A DNA stretch of 64,000 nt from positions 30,173 to 94,172 of the forward strand of contig JAPLFJ010000031.1 of NCBI GenBank assembly GCA_026390735.1, in the 5' to 3' direction. Source of the stretch: Ignavibacteriota bacterium (GTDB taxonomy: Bacteria; Bacteroidota; Ignavibacteria; Tepidaquicellales; Tepidaquicellaceae). The notes below the pieces were generated by a model. It searched no databases. It was not told the origin of the DNA and saw nothing but the letters and a program-made list of their open reading frames with translations. Of this stretch, positions 43,115-52,763 are shown piece by piece. The position numbers and the translations under genes are program-made. The stretch's first letter is position 1; every line of letters starts with the position of its first letter.

Positions 43115-44220
43115 TTTCTGTTTAATCTGTAAAAGTTAAACAAAGAAACAGCAAGAAACATAATATTGGCAGACCAGGCAGTAAGAATCGGGTTTACATC
43201 ACCATTATACCCAAAAACCTGTGAAATCTTCACAAACCCGAGATAAATAAAGCTTACAATCAAACTTATTCCAAAGTGAAGAGCTGCACCTGCTTTTCGG
43301 TTATTGGATGATATCGAAACACCGAATATAATTGTAATTATACTGGCGAAAGGGAAGGAGATTATTGAATAATAATCTACTTTTTCTTTAGCCGCATCCT
43401 GTCCGTTTGCTTCAAGATTATCTATGAAAACCTTAAATTCAGTCAATTCCAGTTCTTCGGGCTTTAATCTCTTTTTCTCTATTTGCTCAGGTTCAAGATT
43501 AATTTTCTCAAATCCCGCGATATCACCTAAATCAATATCTTTAACTACATTTAACGATTCTTTATCGGGATATGCAAAACTACGTATAAAACCATTCTCT
43601 ACTTTCCAGTCTTTTTTGCCCGAATTCCATTTCATATTAGCAATATCAAGTCTTTTAACCACTTTTTGAAGAGTATCCGAGTTGAATATTTGTATTAAAG
43701 TGTTACCACAGCTTTGTTCTGTTTTATTGTAGTAATTTATGATGATTACGCGATTTACCTTATCCTGAATATAGATATTTTGAGTAACGTCAGAAATAAG
43801 GTTTCTTCCCAAAATTGTCCGCTCAAAGTTGTATTTCTGCTGGTTTGCCTTTGGAACAACCCAGCCATTAAAATATATTGCGAATCCTGTAATAATGCTC
43901 CCAAATAGTAATATTGGCAGCAAATATCTGTAAATAGAGATTCCGGCAGATTTCATTGCAGTAAGCTCCGAATAATTGACAAACCGGCTCACAGTGAACA
44001 AAGATGCCAAAAGCATACCGATAGGTGAGATAAGCTTAAGGATATCGGGTATGAAATAGGCATAATACTGAGCAAGCTGGATGATTGATAATTTCTTATC
44101 TATAAATCTGTCCATATTCTCAAATAAGTCAACCAAAATGAATATTATTATAAAACAAAATATTCCAAAAAGTAAATTGACTATAAAGTGCCTTAATATG
44201 TATTTATCTAATAACTTCAA
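43111..44220 (-). CDS. LptF/LptG-family permease (YjgP/YjgQ)
   Basis: Inner-membrane protein of 369 residues. Three N-terminal membrane helices (FIVNLLFGIFCFIIIFILVDLFENMD, SPIGMLLASLFTVSRF) precede a periplasmic beta-jellyroll domain (~140-290), and three helices follow. LptF/G with the LptB ATPase pulls lipopolysaccharide from the inner membrane. No partner is adjacent, and whether it is F or G cannot be settled here. It starts with TTG at 44220, in line with MKLLDKYILRHF of relatives. Confidence 0.9.
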   Translation of the reverse strand: MKLLDKYILRHFIVNLLFGIFCFIIIFILVDLFENMDRFIDKKLSIIQLAQYYAYFIPDILKLISPIGMLLASLFTVSRFVNYSELTAMKSAGISIYRYLLPILLFGSIITGFAIYFNGWVVPKANQQKYNFERTILGRNLISDVTQNIYIQDKVNRVIIINYYNKTEQSCGNTLIQIFNSDTLQKVVKRLDIANMKWNSGKKDWKVENGFIRSFAYPDKESLNVVKDIDLGDIAGFEKINLEPEQIEKKRLKPEELELTEFKVFIDNLEANGQDAAKEKVDYYSIISFPFASIITIIFGVSISSNNRKAGAALHFGISLIVSFIYLGFVKISQVFGYNGDVNPILTAWSANIMFLAVSLFNFYRLNRN

Positions 44221-44617
44221 CAGTAATTATGTATTACACAAAAATAACCCAGGGAATATGAATATACAACGAATAAATGAGATTTATTTAATTTAATACA
44301 TTTTGACATTATAATTTGTTAACAAAGTAGACTTATAATATATATTATGTAAAGTCGCATATTCTTATTCTTGTTGATAACTATCGCTTTATTCCATTTG
44401 TTAAATCCCCCATCTTTTCTAATAATACAATCGCAAAGGTTTATGTTCAATTTAGCTTCCGAAAATAGCCGGTCAATATTAAATATATTACGGGAATAAT
44501 AAATGATAACTTAATACTGGATTAATTTGATTTAAGTTATTATAATAATGTTTTCCTTTTACAATTTATTTTGATTGTAAATTTAATTAAATTGTAAATT
44601 ATTTATATCTTAATACT
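44221..44617. other. AT-rich gap upstream of nuoK
   Basis: No gene is seen in this 397-bp stretch. Three copies of ATTGTAAA lie near its end: inverted at 44558-44565, direct at 44574-44581 and direct at 44591-44598, the last 20 bp before the nuoK start. They could be an operator or leader structure for nuoKL, or chance in very AT-rich DNA. Confidence 0.35.
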
Positions 44618-44920
44618 ATGCTTGAATTAAACTATTTTTTGGTACTGAGTGCATTGTTATTCAGTATTGGTGTTGTTGGCGTTCTGGTAAGACGAAATGC
44701 TATGATTATATTTATGTGTATTGAGCTTATGCTGAATGCTATTAATATTTCTTTAGTTGCATTTTCGTCATTTCTCGGGAATGACAGTGGTCAGATTTTT
44801 GTATTCTTTGTATTAACTGTTGCAGCAGCTGAAGCAGCTGTAGGACTTGCGATAGTTATATCTTTATTCAGGAATAAAGAGTCATTAGATATAGATAAAA
44901 TTAACATTTTAAAATGGTAA
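44618..44920 (+). CDS. nuoK: NADH-quinone oxidoreductase subunit K
   Basis: Membrane subunit of complex I, 100 residues, three helices, with the conserved glutamates in MCIELMLNA and [11 protein letters not shown] that take part in proton translocation. It is followed after 4 bp by nuoL. No nuoJ precedes it, so the complex I genes are dispersed or partly outside the window. Confidence 0.94.
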   Translation: MLELNYFLVLSALLFSIGVVGVLVRRNAMIIFMCIELMLNAINISLVAFSSFLGNDSGQIFVFFVLTVAAAEAAVGLAIVISLFRNKESLDIDKINILKW

Positions 44921-44924
44921 ATTA

Positions 44925-46832
44925 ATGCAGAAATATTTCATTCTTATTGTTGCACTGCCGTTACTTGGTTTTCTAATCAACATATTCTTTGGTAAGAAGA
45001 TTAATTCTGAGAAGTTTTCAGGATGGCTGTCTTCCCTATTCGTTCTGATTCCATTTCTAATCGGTATTTCGATGTTATTTCAGTTATTGAAATTACCGCC
45101 GGAATCAAGAAAAATTGTTTTTAATTACTTTAACTGGATATCAGTCGGTAATTTTAACGTTGATTATTCTTTTCTTATAGACCCGTTATCACTGGTGATG
45201 ATACTTGTAGTTACTGGTATTGGTTTCTTAATCCACGTTTATTCTATCGGTTATATGCATGGAGATGATGGTTTTGCGCGATTCTTTTCATTCCTGAATC
45301 TGTTTATTTTTGCAATGCTTCATTTAATACTTGCTGATAACTTTCTTGTTGTATTTCTTGGATGGGAAGGTGTAGGGCTTTGTTCTTATCTTCTGATTGG
45401 TTTCTGGTATGAAAAGAAGTTTACAGGCGATGCAGCTAAAAAAGCCTTTATAGTTAACAGAATCGGTGATTTTGGGTTTATGACAGCAATGTTTTTAGTT
45501 TTTGCTAACTTTGGTACTTTAAATATATCCGCTTTTACAGGCAGTATTGCAGGTTTTGCTGTAAATACTCCTTTATTAGTTACAATTGCACTTTTGTTCT
45601 TTGTAGGAGCAACAGGTAAATCAGCTCAGATACCCTTATTTGTATGGCTACCAGATGCAATGGCGGGGCCAACTCCGGTTTCAGCACTTATACACGCAGC
45701 GACTATGGTGACTGCAGGTATATATTTAATAGCAAGAACTTCCCTGCTCTATGCACTTGCACCTACTGCAAGTACTGTTATACTGATTGTTGGAATAGCC
45801 ACAGCAATCTTATCTGCTACTATAGCACTTAAACAAAATGATATAAAGAAAATACTTGCATATTCTACTGTCTCTCAACTTGGTTTTATGTTTATAGCAT
45901 TAGGCACGCACTCATATGTGGCTGCCGTATTTCACCTGGTTACACATGCCTTTTTTAAAGCACTTATGTTCCTCGGAAGTGGTTCTGTAATTCATGGAAT
46001 GCACGAAGAACAAGATATCAGGAAAATGGGTGGATTAAAGGATAAGATGAAAATCACTTACATCACCTTCTTAATTGGAGCAATTGCAATATCAGGAATT
46101 CCCCCGTTTGCCGGGTTCTTCAGTAAAGACGAAATATTATACAAAACTTTCATAAATGCAGGTATAATCCCCTATTTACTTGTTTTAATCACTGCAGGAT
46201 TCACAGCATTTTATATGTTCCGTTTGATTGGTTTGACTTTCTTCGGTAAACCTCGTTATGATGCTCATATACATCCACACGAATCACCAGGCACAATGAC
46301 AATTCCGCTTATAATCCTTGCAGTTCTGTCTGTTACAGGTGGGTTTATCGGATTGCCTCATCTATTAGGTTTTAATGTATTAGATCACTGGTTTGAGCCG
46401 GTATTTAAGAATGCTGAAATGGTTATTAAGGGATATACACCTGAAGCAGAACATTCTGCATCGGTTGAAATTATACTTATTTTTGTTTCGATTATAGTTG
46501 CATCGGTTGCAATATACATATCATTTAAAAAATACTCTAAACAGGATAAATTCACAGAAGAAAAAGGTTTTGGAAAAGTTCTTGAGAATAAATACTATCT
46601 TGATGAGATTTATGATGCAACAGTTGTTAACCCGATATATAAAACATCAGAATCATTCCTTTGGAAGATATTCGATGTTAAAATAATCGATGGATTGGTT
46701 AATGGAATTGCAGGATTTTCTTCAAGGCTGAGTCTTGATTGGAGGAAAATTCAGTCAGGTATTATTCATGATTATGCAGTACTTGCCGTTTCAGGTGTGA
46801 TTTTAATAATATTGTTCTTTCTGTTCAAATAA
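44925..46832 (+). CDS. nuoL: NADH-quinone oxidoreductase subunit L
   Basis: Proton-pumping antiporter-like subunit of complex I, 635 residues, typical length. It has FLGWEGVGLCSYLLIGFW with the key glutamate, the NRIGDFGF segment, PDAMAGPTPVSALIHAATMV, and a C-terminal part for the lateral helix (SSRLSLDWRKIQSG). It is cotranscribed with nuoK; nuoM and nuoN do not follow, and the transcript ends at a terminator. Confidence 0.96.
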   Translation: MQKYFILIVALPLLGFLINIFFGKKINSEKFSGWLSSLFVLIPFLIGISMLFQLLKLPPESRKIVFNYFNWISVGNFNVDYSFLIDPLSLVMILVVTGIGFLIHVYSIGYMHGDDGFARFFSFLNLFIFAMLHLILADNFLVVFLGWEGVGLCSYLLIGFWYEKKFTGDAAKKAFIVNRIGDFGFMTAMFLVFANFGTLNISAFTGSIAGFAVNTPLLVTIALLFFVGATGKSAQIPLFVWLPDAMAGPTPVSALIHAATMVTAGIYLIARTSLLYALAPTASTVILIVGIATAILSATIALKQNDIKKILAYSTVSQLGFMFIALGTHSYVAAVFHLVTHAFFKALMFLGSGSVIHGMHEEQDIRKMGGLKDKMKITYITFLIGAIAISGIPPFAGFFSKDEILYKTFINAGIIPYLLVLITAGFTAFYMFRLIGLTFFGKPRYDAHIHPHESPGTMTIPLIILAVLSVTGGFIGLPHLLGFNVLDHWFEPVFKNAEMVIKGYTPEAEHSASVEIILIFVSIIVASVAIYISFKKYSKQDKFTEEKGFGKVLENKYYLDEIYDATVVNPIYKTSESFLWKIFDVKIIDGLVNGIAGFSSRLSLDWRKIQSGIIHDYAVLAVSGVILIILFFLFK

Positions 46833-46847
46833 GATTTTCATACAATA

Positions 46848-46882
46848 AAAAAGCCCGTTTCATAAACTGAAACGGGCTTTTT
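46848..46882. terminator. bidirectional terminator between nuoL and the cytochrome c gene
   Basis: AAGCCCGTTTCA-taaac-TGAAACGGGCTT with flanking A and T runs; the flanking genes are convergent. Confidence 0.94.
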
Positions 46883-46897
46883 CGTTTAGATATTGTG

Positions 46898-47650
46898 TTA
46901 TTTCTTCTTATTCTTCATAATGTATTCTGTAATATCTGATATATCCTGGTCTGAAATCTTTTCATAAGAATAGAACGGCATAAACTTAGCCCCGAATCTT
47001 ATATGGAACGCAACACTCTTTAAATTTCCTTCAAAATCTTCATCGGTAACAGAAGGTACATGCTTTACGGTTTTCCCACCATGACAGAATCCGCATGTTT
47101 CTTTAAACTTTTTTTCACCATTCTGAATATCTGGAGTCAGTCCTCCGATTTTAAGCAGATCTTCTTTTAACTTTGCTTTGTCAGATACAGGTACAGCAAG
47201 TGAAGTATATTTGGATTCTTTTACTTCGCCTTTCAGTGATTCAAAATAAGCATTCAGTGCATCAATTTCTTCTAAAGTGACAGGTCTTCCCATTTTTAAA
47301 TAAGTTTCCCAGCATACCGAAGCTCCTGCGCCCTTTTTCTTAACATCCTCCCCTGTTATCATTCCTGAATACACAGAAGTCCTCTTGCTTGCACCTATAA
47401 CATCAGAGAAGTACTTTGTATTAGTATTTCCAGTGTTTGTTCCGTCACTGTGGCAGTCAGCACATTTAAGACCTGTTAGGTTTGAGGTCTGATAGAATAT
47501 CTCCTTACCCTTTGCAGTAAATCCTGCTGAATTTGTATTACCGGAAGATTCCTTTCTTTGATCTTTGGATAAATCAGTCTTTTCTTCTTTCCTTCCACAA
47601 GAAGCAGCCGCTAAGCTAACAACCAGAATCAGAAATAATAATTTTTTCAT
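46898..47650 (-). CDS. diheme c-type cytochrome lipoprotein
   Basis: Exported protein of 250 residues. A lipoprotein signal (SLAAASC) is followed by two cytochrome c domains with CADCH and CGFCH haem-binding motifs. Each is preceded by a helix with GKEIFY or GEKKF and followed by a C-terminal helix (DISDITEYIMKNKK). It likely carries electrons in the periplasm. The middle region (VCWETYLKMGRPVTLEEIDALNAYF) supplies a possible methionine ligand. It resembles diheme cytochromes of thiosulfate or peroxide pathways, but no catalytic partner is near. Confidence 0.88.
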   Translation of the reverse strand: MKKLLFLILVVSLAAASCGRKEEKTDLSKDQRKESSGNTNSAGFTAKGKEIFYQTSNLTGLKCADCHSDGTNTGNTNTKYFSDVIGASKRTSVYSGMITGEDVKKKGAGASVCWETYLKMGRPVTLEEIDALNAYFESLKGEVKESKYTSLAVPVSDKAKLKEDLLKIGGLTPDIQNGEKKFKETCGFCHGGKTVKHVPSVTDEDFEGNLKSVAFHIRFGAKFMPFYSYEKISDQDISDITEYIMKNKKK

Positions 47651-47692
47651 AGTTTTCGTTTATTGTGTTTAAGTTTAGATAACTATAATAAA

Positions 47693-47718
47693 AAAGACCG
47701 TTGATAACAACGGTCTTT
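47693..47718 (-). terminator. terminator of the beta-barrel gene
   Basis: AAAGACCGTTG-ataa-CAACGGTCTTT followed on the minus strand by a T-rich run. Confidence 0.92.
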
Positions 47719-47737
47719 CATTATAATTTAATAAAAT

Positions 47738-48658
47738 TTATTTCTTATTAGTTCCGATAATATTCGGATAGAAGTTAACACCGATGTAGAAAGATGACCA
47801 GTTAATGTCTTTTTGCTTTGTTTTAATATTTGTTCTTACAAGTGCACCTGGGGGGTCATAGATGTTTCCCTGAATAATACCCTCTTCGTCATTAATAGAT
47901 GCATTTGTTCTTCCCCAATCAAGACTTCCTGCTCTATCAGTATTTTTTAATAATAGATTGCCAAAATCATATTTTGCTCCAATTACAAATCCCCATTGAG
48001 GGTTTACTTTGAATTCAATACCAGCACCAAGACTGATTCCCATCCTGAAATCATTGAAGTTTATACTAGTAGTATCACTTACGCCCGTTGTTCTTGTTAG
48101 TTTTGCATTCATAAAATTAAAGTTAAACTGAGCATTAGCAAACGGAGAAACAACTTTTGTGAATGATAAAGGTGCAACTTCAAAACCAAGGCCTAATCCA
48201 AAATTACTAAATGAATAATTATAACTTATAGAATTCATTTGTGGGCCAGATGTTGTAAAGACTGGAATGAAACCAGATTTTGAACCTTCAAAAGAATTAA
48301 AAGAACTAAAATTCAAAGAACCGATTAATCTTACTGTTTCATACTTATCAAGATTTATTTTCCCAGTTCCTTGCAAAAAGAAGCCAGTTTTTGCCCCATA
48401 ATTATTTTTAATTAAACTGGAATCTGGTAATACAGCTTCAAAAGGTAGAATTTCATGTACAACATGAACTATATATGCACTATCAAGATAATAACGATCA
48501 TATAAATTAGAATAATTTACATAATTATTACCTCGCAACTGTTTATCTGGATTTGTTACACCAGCACTAAATTGAATAACAAACTTGTCAAACTGTGCAA
48601 AAGACACATTTGCCACGATAGCAAACAATACCACCAAAAACAGAACTTTTGTCTTCAT
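47738..48658 (-). CDS. outer-membrane beta-barrel protein
   Basis: Exported protein of 306 residues. A signal peptide (MKTKVLFLVVLFAIVANVSFAQ) is followed by alternating strands rich in aromatic and glycine residues, and the terminal strand is WSSFYIGVNFYP. Typical of small OmpA-like or porin-like barrels in this phylum; ligand unknown. Its start overlaps the rsmE stop by four bases, so it is transcribed with rsmE. Confidence 0.78.
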   Translation of the reverse strand: MKTKVLFLVVLFAIVANVSFAQFDKFVIQFSAGVTNPDKQLRGNNYVNYSNLYDRYYLDSAYIVHVVHEILPFEAVLPDSSLIKNNYGAKTGFFLQGTGKINLDKYETVRLIGSLNFSSFNSFEGSKSGFIPVFTTSGPQMNSISYNYSFSNFGLGLGFEVAPLSFTKVVSPFANAQFNFNFMNAKLTRTTGVSDTTSINFNDFRMGISLGAGIEFKVNPQWGFVIGAKYDFGNLLLKNTDRAGSLDWGRTNASINDEEGIIQGNIYDPPGALVRTNIKTKQKDINWSSFYIGVNFYPNIIGTNKK

Positions 48659-49395
48659 AAAATTACCTTTCGTTTATATTTATTAATTTGTTCAAAAACA
48701 CTTATTATGGCAGCAGTTTCCGCCCTCAGTTTTCTTTCTCCAAGACTCTCAACCTGCCAGTTATGCTTAATTAATTTATCTATTTCTTCTGTATCAAATC
48801 CACCTTCGGGCCCTATCAGAACACATAATTCACTGGTGGATACTTCTTCTGTATGTTTAGCCTTCTTTCCTGCATGCTCGTAATAAACAATCTTTTTATT
48901 AATCCCTTCAGTTATCTTTATCATTTCATCAAAAGATATAGTATTGTTTATGTCTGGCAGAAAACACCTTTGCGACTGACCCATTGCAGCTACAACTATC
49001 TTCCGTAATCTGCTCATCTTTGTTTCAGAAAAACTGTTTTTAACGACAGTGTATTTCGAAACCAAAGGATAAATCTCAAACACACCAATCTCAACAACTT
49101 TTTCTATTAAAAATTCAAACCTGTCACTGTTTCTTAAAGGTGAAACAAACAATGTTATTCTTAATTCAGGTTCGTTTAAATCGTATTCCCTGTTCAGAAT
49201 TTCGCAAACAATTTCCGTCTTTGTAACTTCTACTATCTTACTGGGGTAAATGTTCCTTTTACCGTCTGTAAGTGTTATCTCATCATTCACTTTTTTTCTT
49301 AAAACACGAATAAGATGATTAAACTCAAAACCATCTATCCTTAGACGTGAATTAACTAAATCGATATTCGTTTCTTCTGTAAAATAGTATTCCAT
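48655..49395 (-). CDS. rsmE: 16S rRNA m3U1498 methyltransferase
   Basis: SPOUT-class RNA methyltransferase of 246 residues. An N-terminal PUA-like domain (HLIRVLRKKVNDEI) precedes the knotted catalytic domain with LIGPEGGFDTEEID and LGERKLRAETA, the family's cofactor-binding loops. It methylates U1498 of 16S rRNA using S-adenosylmethionine. The ATG at 49395 is preferred over an in-frame TTG two codons upstream. It follows the Omp85 gene by a few bases. Confidence 0.93.
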   Translation of the reverse strand: MEYYFTEETNIDLVNSRLRIDGFEFNHLIRVLRKKVNDEITLTDGKRNIYPSKIVEVTKTEIVCEILNREYDLNEPELRITLFVSPLRNSDRFEFLIEKVVEIGVFEIYPLVSKYTVVKNSFSETKMSRLRKIVVAAMGQSQRCFLPDINNTISFDEMIKITEGINKKIVYYEHAGKKAKHTEEVSTSELCVLIGPEGGFDTEEIDKLIKHNWQVESLGERKLRAETAAIISVFEQINKYKRKVIL

Positions 49396-49403
49396 AATCA
49401 AAA

Positions 49404-50819
49404 TTAAAATGAAGCATCAAGTGACATTATTAACTGTCCTTTGAAATCGTCTTTGTTGATTTTCCTTAAACCAAAATCCACCCTTGCGACAAAATCAAAC
49501 GGAAGCAGTAAATTAAGTCCTGCCCCAAAACCGTTCTTAAACTGTGAGTCGTATATTTGTTCTTTTCTTCCCCAGACACCACCTAAATCAAAAAACAGGG
49601 TTGCATAAACTCCATACCTGTAAGAAAATTTATTCGCAAGAGGGACTTTCCTTATTATAAAATGGTCTGACCCTTTAACGTAAAACGGTTTTAATAAAGG
49701 AATTCTGAGTTCAAGTGAACCTAGCAACTTATCTTCACCCATTAAAACAAAATTATCCCACCCTCTGATTAAATTATCATAACCGATAGATTCCTTCAAG
49801 TACACAGGAATTTCTCCACCCCCGAATGATAAAACAGAATTAATCCTTCCTGATAATACCAGTGCATAATCATTCGTTAGTTTTATAGGTATAAAACGCC
49901 TTAAATCAAACCTGAACTTATTCAAATCGATATCCTTGTGGAAAAGTCCGCTTCTCGAGAGTTTCAGATAATAATAACTCCCGTAAGTCGCGAATTTTGA
50001 GTAATCCCTTGTATCATAAGTAAAGTCCAGACCTGCAGTCGGGAAAACATCAAGCCCGTCCTGTGAAACTGTCCTTCCCGGCTGATATTCCGATGTATAA
50101 ATTGAGTTAAACTGTAACAGCGCTGAAACTGATGTATTCTTACCAAAATACTTGCCGATTCTGATATCACCCATCATATCGTTCATGATATATGTCGGAA
50201 CTTCATTTTTGTTGAAAATGACTCCTGTAGAATCAGCATTTCCAACACTTCTCGGATATGTTCTCGAATACCTGAAACTCGTCTGAAAGAAATAGTGACT
50301 GTTCCCGAATATCCATGGATTCAGGTAGGAAACTGAAATAAATGGTTCATAACCAACCCCAAAACTCATATTCAGAGTCTCATTCCTGCCCCTGAAATTT
50401 TTCCACAAGAAATTCACCCCACCCCATATCTTTTTCAAAGAACCCTCTTTTATACCTCCCTGCGGTATCGGCAGAAAGTAAAATCCCTCTTCAAACTCAA
50501 AAACAAGGTTGATTTTAGAACTGCTCAGTGGTGCAGGAACAACATCGACCCTGTTAAATAAACCGAGATTATAAAGCCTTTTAACGTCATTCTCAAGATA
50601 TTCCAGGTTGAACTTCCCGCCTTCCTGTAACTGCATTTCCCGCAGAATAACTTCGTCTTTAGTCTTATCATTCCCAACCAGTATAATCCTCTCAATAGTC
50701 ATTTCCTGCATGATTTTTATATACGTAGAATCTACTTTGGTAGAATCGTTTATTTCTATTGAATATATGTCAGTTACAATAAATATTATAAAGCATAATA
50801 TAGTAAATACTCTAAACAA
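49404..50819 (-). CDS. Omp85/BamA-superfamily surface antigen
   Basis: Outer-membrane protein of 471 residues. It has a signal peptide (start at TTG 50819), one POTRA domain (residues ~35-115; ITIERIILVGNDKTKDEVILREM and YNLGLFNRVDV) and a C-terminal bacterial surface antigen barrel ending FGLRKINKDDFKGQLIMSLDASF. With only one POTRA it is shorter than BamA (five POTRA) and closer to small Omp85 forms of unknown cargo. It may insert or export envelope proteins. Its start lies 2 bp after the DUF2723 gene. Confidence 0.86.
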   Translation of the reverse strand: MFRVFTILCFIIFIVTDIYSIEINDSTKVDSTYIKIMQEMTIERIILVGNDKTKDEVILREMQLQEGGKFNLEYLENDVKRLYNLGLFNRVDVVPAPLSSSKINLVFEFEEGFYFLPIPQGGIKEGSLKKIWGGVNFLWKNFRGRNETLNMSFGVGYEPFISVSYLNPWIFGNSHYFFQTSFRYSRTYPRSVGNADSTGVIFNKNEVPTYIMNDMMGDIRIGKYFGKNTSVSALLQFNSIYTSEYQPGRTVSQDGLDVFPTAGLDFTYDTRDYSKFATYGSYYYLKLSRSGLFHKDIDLNKFRFDLRRFIPIKLTNDYALVLSGRINSVLSFGGGEIPVYLKESIGYDNLIRGWDNFVLMGEDKLLGSLELRIPLLKPFYVKGSDHFIIRKVPLANKFSYRYGVYATLFFDLGGVWGRKEQIYDSQFKNGFGAGLNLLLPFDFVARVDFGLRKINKDDFKGQLIMSLDASF

Positions 50820-50821
50820 AG

Positions 50822-52756
50822 CTACTTAGCGAGATTTCTTAAATCGCCAACCCTTTTTAACATACCGTTTGCTGTTTTATCGGCAGGGCGTGACTCAAGT
50901 ATACGTTTTATGTGCATTTCAGCTTCATCAAATTTTGATATATTCATCAGGTAATTAGCCCTGTTCAGAGTCATCATATAGTACGAATTCATGATAAAAG
51001 TGTGATAATAATCTGTTTCTGATGTTCTTGTGTAAGTAAAATCAGTCTCTGGGAATGTCGTATCAAATTCAGCGGATTTAGTGAATTTAAATAGCAAACC
51101 CTCCGGTATCCTGCTGTATTCCTTGGCAAATTTCTCATTTTTATCCTCTTCTATCTCAAAAGTTGTATAAAAATGGTATTCATCAATATTTCTTGTTACA
51201 ATACTATTTAAAAGATTAATGAAAGCAGTTTGTATTGCAATCAGATTCTGTTTGTCAGTTTCAGTCTTTGGTTTTGTATAATTATCAGTAAACTTCTCAA
51301 ACTTTATCAATTCCGTCCTGTAAATCTCAAATTCCTGTTTACTTTTGTCATAAATCAAAGGATAATGGTCCTTTAAATGCTTCAGATACCAGGATTTTCT
51401 CATTAATTCCTTATCAATAACAACCACATCTGGTCTGTAATTGTACACATACTGCAAATAGAATGACGCCGAAACCCAGAAATCCCATTGCGTTGACATA
51501 ATAATGGATTTCTGTTTTGCTGATTTAAACACATTTTCTGTGTATTCCTTAACGTAATTGCTTTTACTAAGGTTGTTTTCCTTGAAATTACCATAAATAG
51601 ACGTTAAAGGTATTAATATCGCAATTAATGCTGCAACTGCGAAATTAAGTTTCAATTTCTCAAATAAAAACCTTATTCCAAGTGCAAACCAGATTGAAGT
51701 CACCACAAAAGACAGTAAGAAATACGTGTCAATATCGTGAATGTCATAGTTTATTGCATAAAGTATGTTAAAGACGAATAAAAGCAATGTAAAATAGAAA
51801 AACCTTCTTTGTTTAATGAAGGAATAGACCGCACCCAATACTGCAACAATTACGGGAATATAAAAGAATTCTTTCGGGTATATTTCTGTGAAATGTGAAA
51901 ATTGCTTGGAGGCAGAATCCGTTGAAGTAAACATCCAGACGCTGAATTGTTTTCCTGAAACATGCCTGTAAAAATTGTCGAAATTAACAGGATTCCCCCA
52001 GGCAATAACTGAATTGTCCCCTCTTACAAAGAAGTAAACATAAACCGTCAAAGCAAGTACGAAAGGAATACCCATTATTAATACTTTCATGAATGATACT
52101 TTCTTAAATCCATTTACGGCAAAGTACAAGTATATGAAACCGACACTTAAGAATATTGTAGTCAGGTGATTTGTAAAACTCAGGCCGAGTACAAAAGCAA
52201 ACAACAGCCAGAACCTCAAATCATCTTTACCTGAATATTTCACGTAATCATTACACGCTTTCAGGAATACGTACATAACTGTAACGATAAAAAGCACGTG
52301 GAATGAATATACTTCAAGCGAATTCGAGGTATTCCAGAAAGTGTTTGAAAATGCAAGTACCATTGAAGATGAAAATGATATTATTAGTGCCGTCAATCTG
52401 TTTTCATCTTTGCCAAAAAACTTCTTCTTCTCATCACCGTCTGCATTAAGGTTTAATTCAGTAAGAATAAAATAAACCAGATTAAAGAATACAAAAACAG
52501 TTACAGAAGACTGCACTGCACACATGAGGTTAAGTCTGTATATATATTCACCAATTGGGATTCTTGCAAAAATGCTCCCGAGTATAGTAAAAAGTGGATA
52601 CCCTGTAGGATGTGCCGTACCGAGTTTTATACAAACTGTTGCAAGCTCTCCGGTATCTATAAAATACAATCCCGGGGCAAGCGTTGTAAGGTATACTATA
52701 AACGGTATAACAAACGATGCTATCGAGAAATAAAGCCTGTTCTTTTCGAATTTCAA
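50822..52756 (-). CDS. DUF2723 family membrane protein (glycosyltransferase-like)
   Basis: Protein of 644 residues with about ten membrane helices in the first 400 residues and a soluble C-terminus ending in a TPR-like pair. The motif GLYFIDTGELATVCIKLGTAHPTGYP is the DUF2723 signature, placing it with GT-C-fold, O-mannosyltransferase-like proteins of Bacteroidota. It probably transfers a sugar from a lipid carrier to proteins or lipids at the periplasmic face, but the activity of the family is not established. It starts with TTG at 52756. Confidence 0.87.
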   Translation of the reverse strand: MKFEKNRLYFSIASFVIPFIVYLTTLAPGLYFIDTGELATVCIKLGTAHPTGYPLFTILGSIFARIPIGEYIYRLNLMCAVQSSVTVFVFFNLVYFILTELNLNADGDEKKKFFGKDENRLTALIISFSSSMVLAFSNTFWNTSNSLEVYSFHVLFIVTVMYVFLKACNDYVKYSGKDDLRFWLLFAFVLGLSFTNHLTTIFLSVGFIYLYFAVNGFKKVSFMKVLIMGIPFVLALTVYVYFFVRGDNSVIAWGNPVNFDNFYRHVSGKQFSVWMFTSTDSASKQFSHFTEIYPKEFFYIPVIVAVLGAVYSFIKQRRFFYFTLLLFVFNILYAINYDIHDIDTYFLLSFVVTSIWFALGIRFLFEKLKLNFAVAALIAILIPLTSIYGNFKENNLSKSNYVKEYTENVFKSAKQKSIIMSTQWDFWVSASFYLQYVYNYRPDVVVIDKELMRKSWYLKHLKDHYPLIYDKSKQEFEIYRTELIKFEKFTDNYTKPKTETDKQNLIAIQTAFINLLNSIVTRNIDEYHFYTTFEIEEDKNEKFAKEYSRIPEGLLFKFTKSAEFDTTFPETDFTYTRTSETDYYHTFIMNSYYMMTLNRANYLMNISKFDEAEMHIKRILESRPADKTANGMLKRVGDLRNLAK

Positions 52757-52763
52757 AATATAT

